A stretch of DNA of 64,000 nucleotides from Epiperipatus broadwayi (lineage: Eukaryota; Onychophora; Udeonychophora; Euonychophora; Peripatidae), in the NCBI GenBank assembly GCA_028023455.1, contig JAQFVV010012434.1, forward strand, positions 7,563,157 through 7,627,156. The letters run 5' to 3'. Positions within the stretch are counted from its first letter, which is position 1, and each line of letters opens with the position of its first letter. A program made the translations under genes and the position numbers. The notes beneath the pieces are model-generated. The model was not told the origin of the DNA and did no database searches. It was given only the letters and a program-made list of their open reading frames with translations. Below are positions 61,698 through 64,000 of this stretch, piece after piece.

Positions 61698-64000
61698 TAG
61701 ATTTTTATTTAGCAAAGATTGATTTAGTTTGCTAGAATATTTATTAAACAACAGATTATTTATTAACAGGCCAATTTAAAATTAATTGAAATAAATGTCA
61801 GAGAATTTTATAGTTTTATCATTTATTTATTTTAAATAAATATTTGTAAAATTATTTTAAAATTCAGAAATAAGAGTGAAGCAATTAAAGATTGAAATTA
61901 TTATTATTTTCTTCTTCATTTTTGAATGGTATTTCTAAATTTTTACCTTCTTGACTCAAAAATCTTAACTATTAACATTTTGTCCAGTAGTAACCATGAT
62001 GACCTCTTTCAATATGTTGTAGAGAAACAAAAAAACCCAAATATAATAAACATATCATTTGTTAGGGATTGAGATAGATGTATTATAAAATATTATGTCT
62101 AAGGAGAGAGAATATATGAGGAAAGTTAAAAATATGTAGTAAAACATTAATATAGAATCAAAATAAGATTGATATTAAAGCTAAAAAATTAACAGCTACA
62201 AAAAAAATGGCATTCAACCTGTAAGAATAGGGCAAAAAGAGATGAATGATTTATTTTTAGGATAGATAATAAATAGTAAAAATATTAGAAAAAAATAGTG
62301 AAAACTAGATAAGATTCCTAGAAAATAAAATAGAAGGATCTTGGGGGTCATTTGTCTTTTATTATATCTTTATTTATATGTATTTAAAGAGAATGGGGAA
62401 GTATGGAGATGTTTATTATATCTATAAAGATATTACATACGGGAGAAGGAAAGGTGAATAACTCCGTGTGTGTAAATTAAAAAAAACAAAACAGATATAT
62501 TAATCTTTAACTGAGGTTTAAAGTTTATATCTGTGCTAGATATGGTCTCTGGTTTCGAAAATGATTGGTAGTAATCATTAGTGTATTTATCTGAGATGGA
62601 TGGCGTCAAAGTTGTGAGTGGAGGAAGTTTGACAATGGTAAATGAAAGTGTATCGATATAATATTTATATTTATTTTGGATAGCTTCAGATAAAATGTAG
62701 CTACATTTCAATTATTATGTTTACTAGGAAGGGCATTTGACATTTAAAGTAAATTATAAATGATAAAAAATGCTCAAAGTCATCAAACCAGAACAAATAT
62801 ATAAAATGGTAAGAGTTGTTTATAAAAGTACAAAGTAAAATATGCATAACATAGTATCTAAAGTTACATAGTAAAAGATATATAGTATCTATAAAAGATA
62901 ACTGAAGGAGAAAACAATACTCAAGAAGTCAAATGACATGTTCTTCTGAGTTACAATTACCTTTTTTCTTTTACTCTTTACTAAGTAATAACTAGGTGCA
63001 TGCTCAGTGGGTTGATCAGTAAAGAGATGGATAATTTAATGGTGGTCATTATCTAAAAAAATTAAAAATCTGAAACGTTTTCAATGTTTGCTGACATTTT
63101 AACTGCTATTTATGATATGTAATAAACATTTCACGCTTAACTTTCCATAGAAGAAAAGGAGTAATTTGTGCACTTTAAAAGCAGGAAAAATAAATATTAT
63201 TTATAGCTAGAATGCATGATTGTAAAATTAAATGCAGAAAACAAGTGATGAAATGCTTCTATATTCATTCATATTATGACAGAAAAACATTAACAACCCT
63301 ATGACCTTAATTAAATTGAAATTTATAAATATGTTAATATGGTTAATACTTTTAGATGTCAGCCATACCAATGATCAGACCAAGATGATATAAAATATAT
63401 AACCCACATCCACATTTCCAGAATGTTGCACTCACTCTATGGCTGCAAGAAGCAAACACCTCTTCTGTGGATATTTTTATTTGTATTAGAATAATTTCCA
63501 GGTGCACTAGTCACAACTGATTAAAAGATCAACAAAAGAAGGGTTTTGAAATGCTTTCAGCACTTAATTTACCTGACTAGCACAAAGATCAAGAAACTGA
63601 TTTAAATTAGATAATCAAACCAAATATATTTGAAACATATATATATAATTAATTCTAAATTAACTTAATAATATTATATGATAATTAAATGTTATATGAA
63701 GAGGTATGAAGAGAGAGAGAGAGAGAGAGAGAACCAAGTCAAAATTAACAAATTAAAAGTAACACATTTATGTACACAAAACAAAAAAAAAACATTAACA
63801 CATTAATCAAAATAAAAAGTAAATTAAATGACATTAATTTTAAATTCTTTACTAGGGATTAGTCTATTTCAAAATAGGGGTAACAAAATCTCAATTACTC
63901 TTAGTTTATAAAGTTTGTAATGAATAAAATTTATCTAGACTTTTAAATTTATCATATATCTTTATATTTAATTATGTTTTTTTTTGTAGCTTTGTTTTTG
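61698..64000. other. AT-rich sequence, no gene confirmed
   Basis: A (GA)n tract lies at 63710-63733. A 92-codon minus-strand frame at 62433-62711 has slightly raised CpG and a Ser/Thr/Pro-rich then hydrophobic composition. It matches no family I know and is not called as a gene. Confidence 0.45.

Noticed and set aside
62433-62711. 92-codon minus-strand frame, Ser/Thr/Pro-rich then hydrophobic
   Set aside because: Slightly suggestive of a coding exon but no domain, homologue or splice signal that I can defend; left uncalled.

Overview
The window reads as an intergenic or intronic stretch of a large, very AT-rich animal genome. By eye roughly one base in four to five is G or C. Over most of the window CpG is almost absent; for example I find none between 9001 and 10000. 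That fits long-term germline CpG methylation. The repeat content (tRNA-derived SINEs, a Penelope-like element with flanking direct repeats, Merlin, Tigger, Ty3/gypsy, non-LTR fragments, and long TATC/TGTC and TTA microsatellites) points to an invertebrate. I cannot choose between cnidarian, mollusc, arachnid or another lineage. There are no bacterial features.

Layout. 1-3460: a decayed Ty3/gypsy retrotransposon that runs off the left edge. 3461-13120: AT-rich sequence holding a trinucleotide array, a deleted Tigger-like DNA transposon (7150-8522) and a decayed non-LTR reverse transcriptase (9728-10722). 13980-21500: two CpG-retaining stretches, a tandem pair of ~0.8 kb repeats, three units of an unusual hairpin-plus-tail element and two SINEs. 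21500-32800: mostly featureless, with a degenerate TATC array, a ~0.8 kb near-perfect palindrome, a TTA array ending in a 500-base assembly gap, and one SINE. 36060-40330: a Merlin-type DNA transposon rebuilt as a giant inverted repeat, whose transposase gene is split between the unique core and the arms. 41462-41796: the only convincing host coding sequence, a minus-strand terminal exon encoding what looks like a leucine-rich-repeat C-terminal cap followed by a hydrophobic tail. 43289-46990: two Penelope-like element remnants facing away from each other. 47775-53575: dispersed copies of a ~250-base arm that forms a palindrome at 52995-53575. 54400-64000: SINEs, a LINE scrap and a miRNA-like or MITE-like hairpin.

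Nearly every protein-coding trace is a dead mobile element, broken by stops and frameshifts. These parts do not work together as a pathway; they record successive insertions. The LRR exon belongs to a host gene whose upstream exons I did not find on the minus strand to the right. The most novel signals are the hairpin-plus-tail family with 11-12 base target duplications (one copy confirmed by an empty-site paralogue inside the window), the palindromic Merlin, and the recurring arm family that exists both as a half unit and as a full palindrome.
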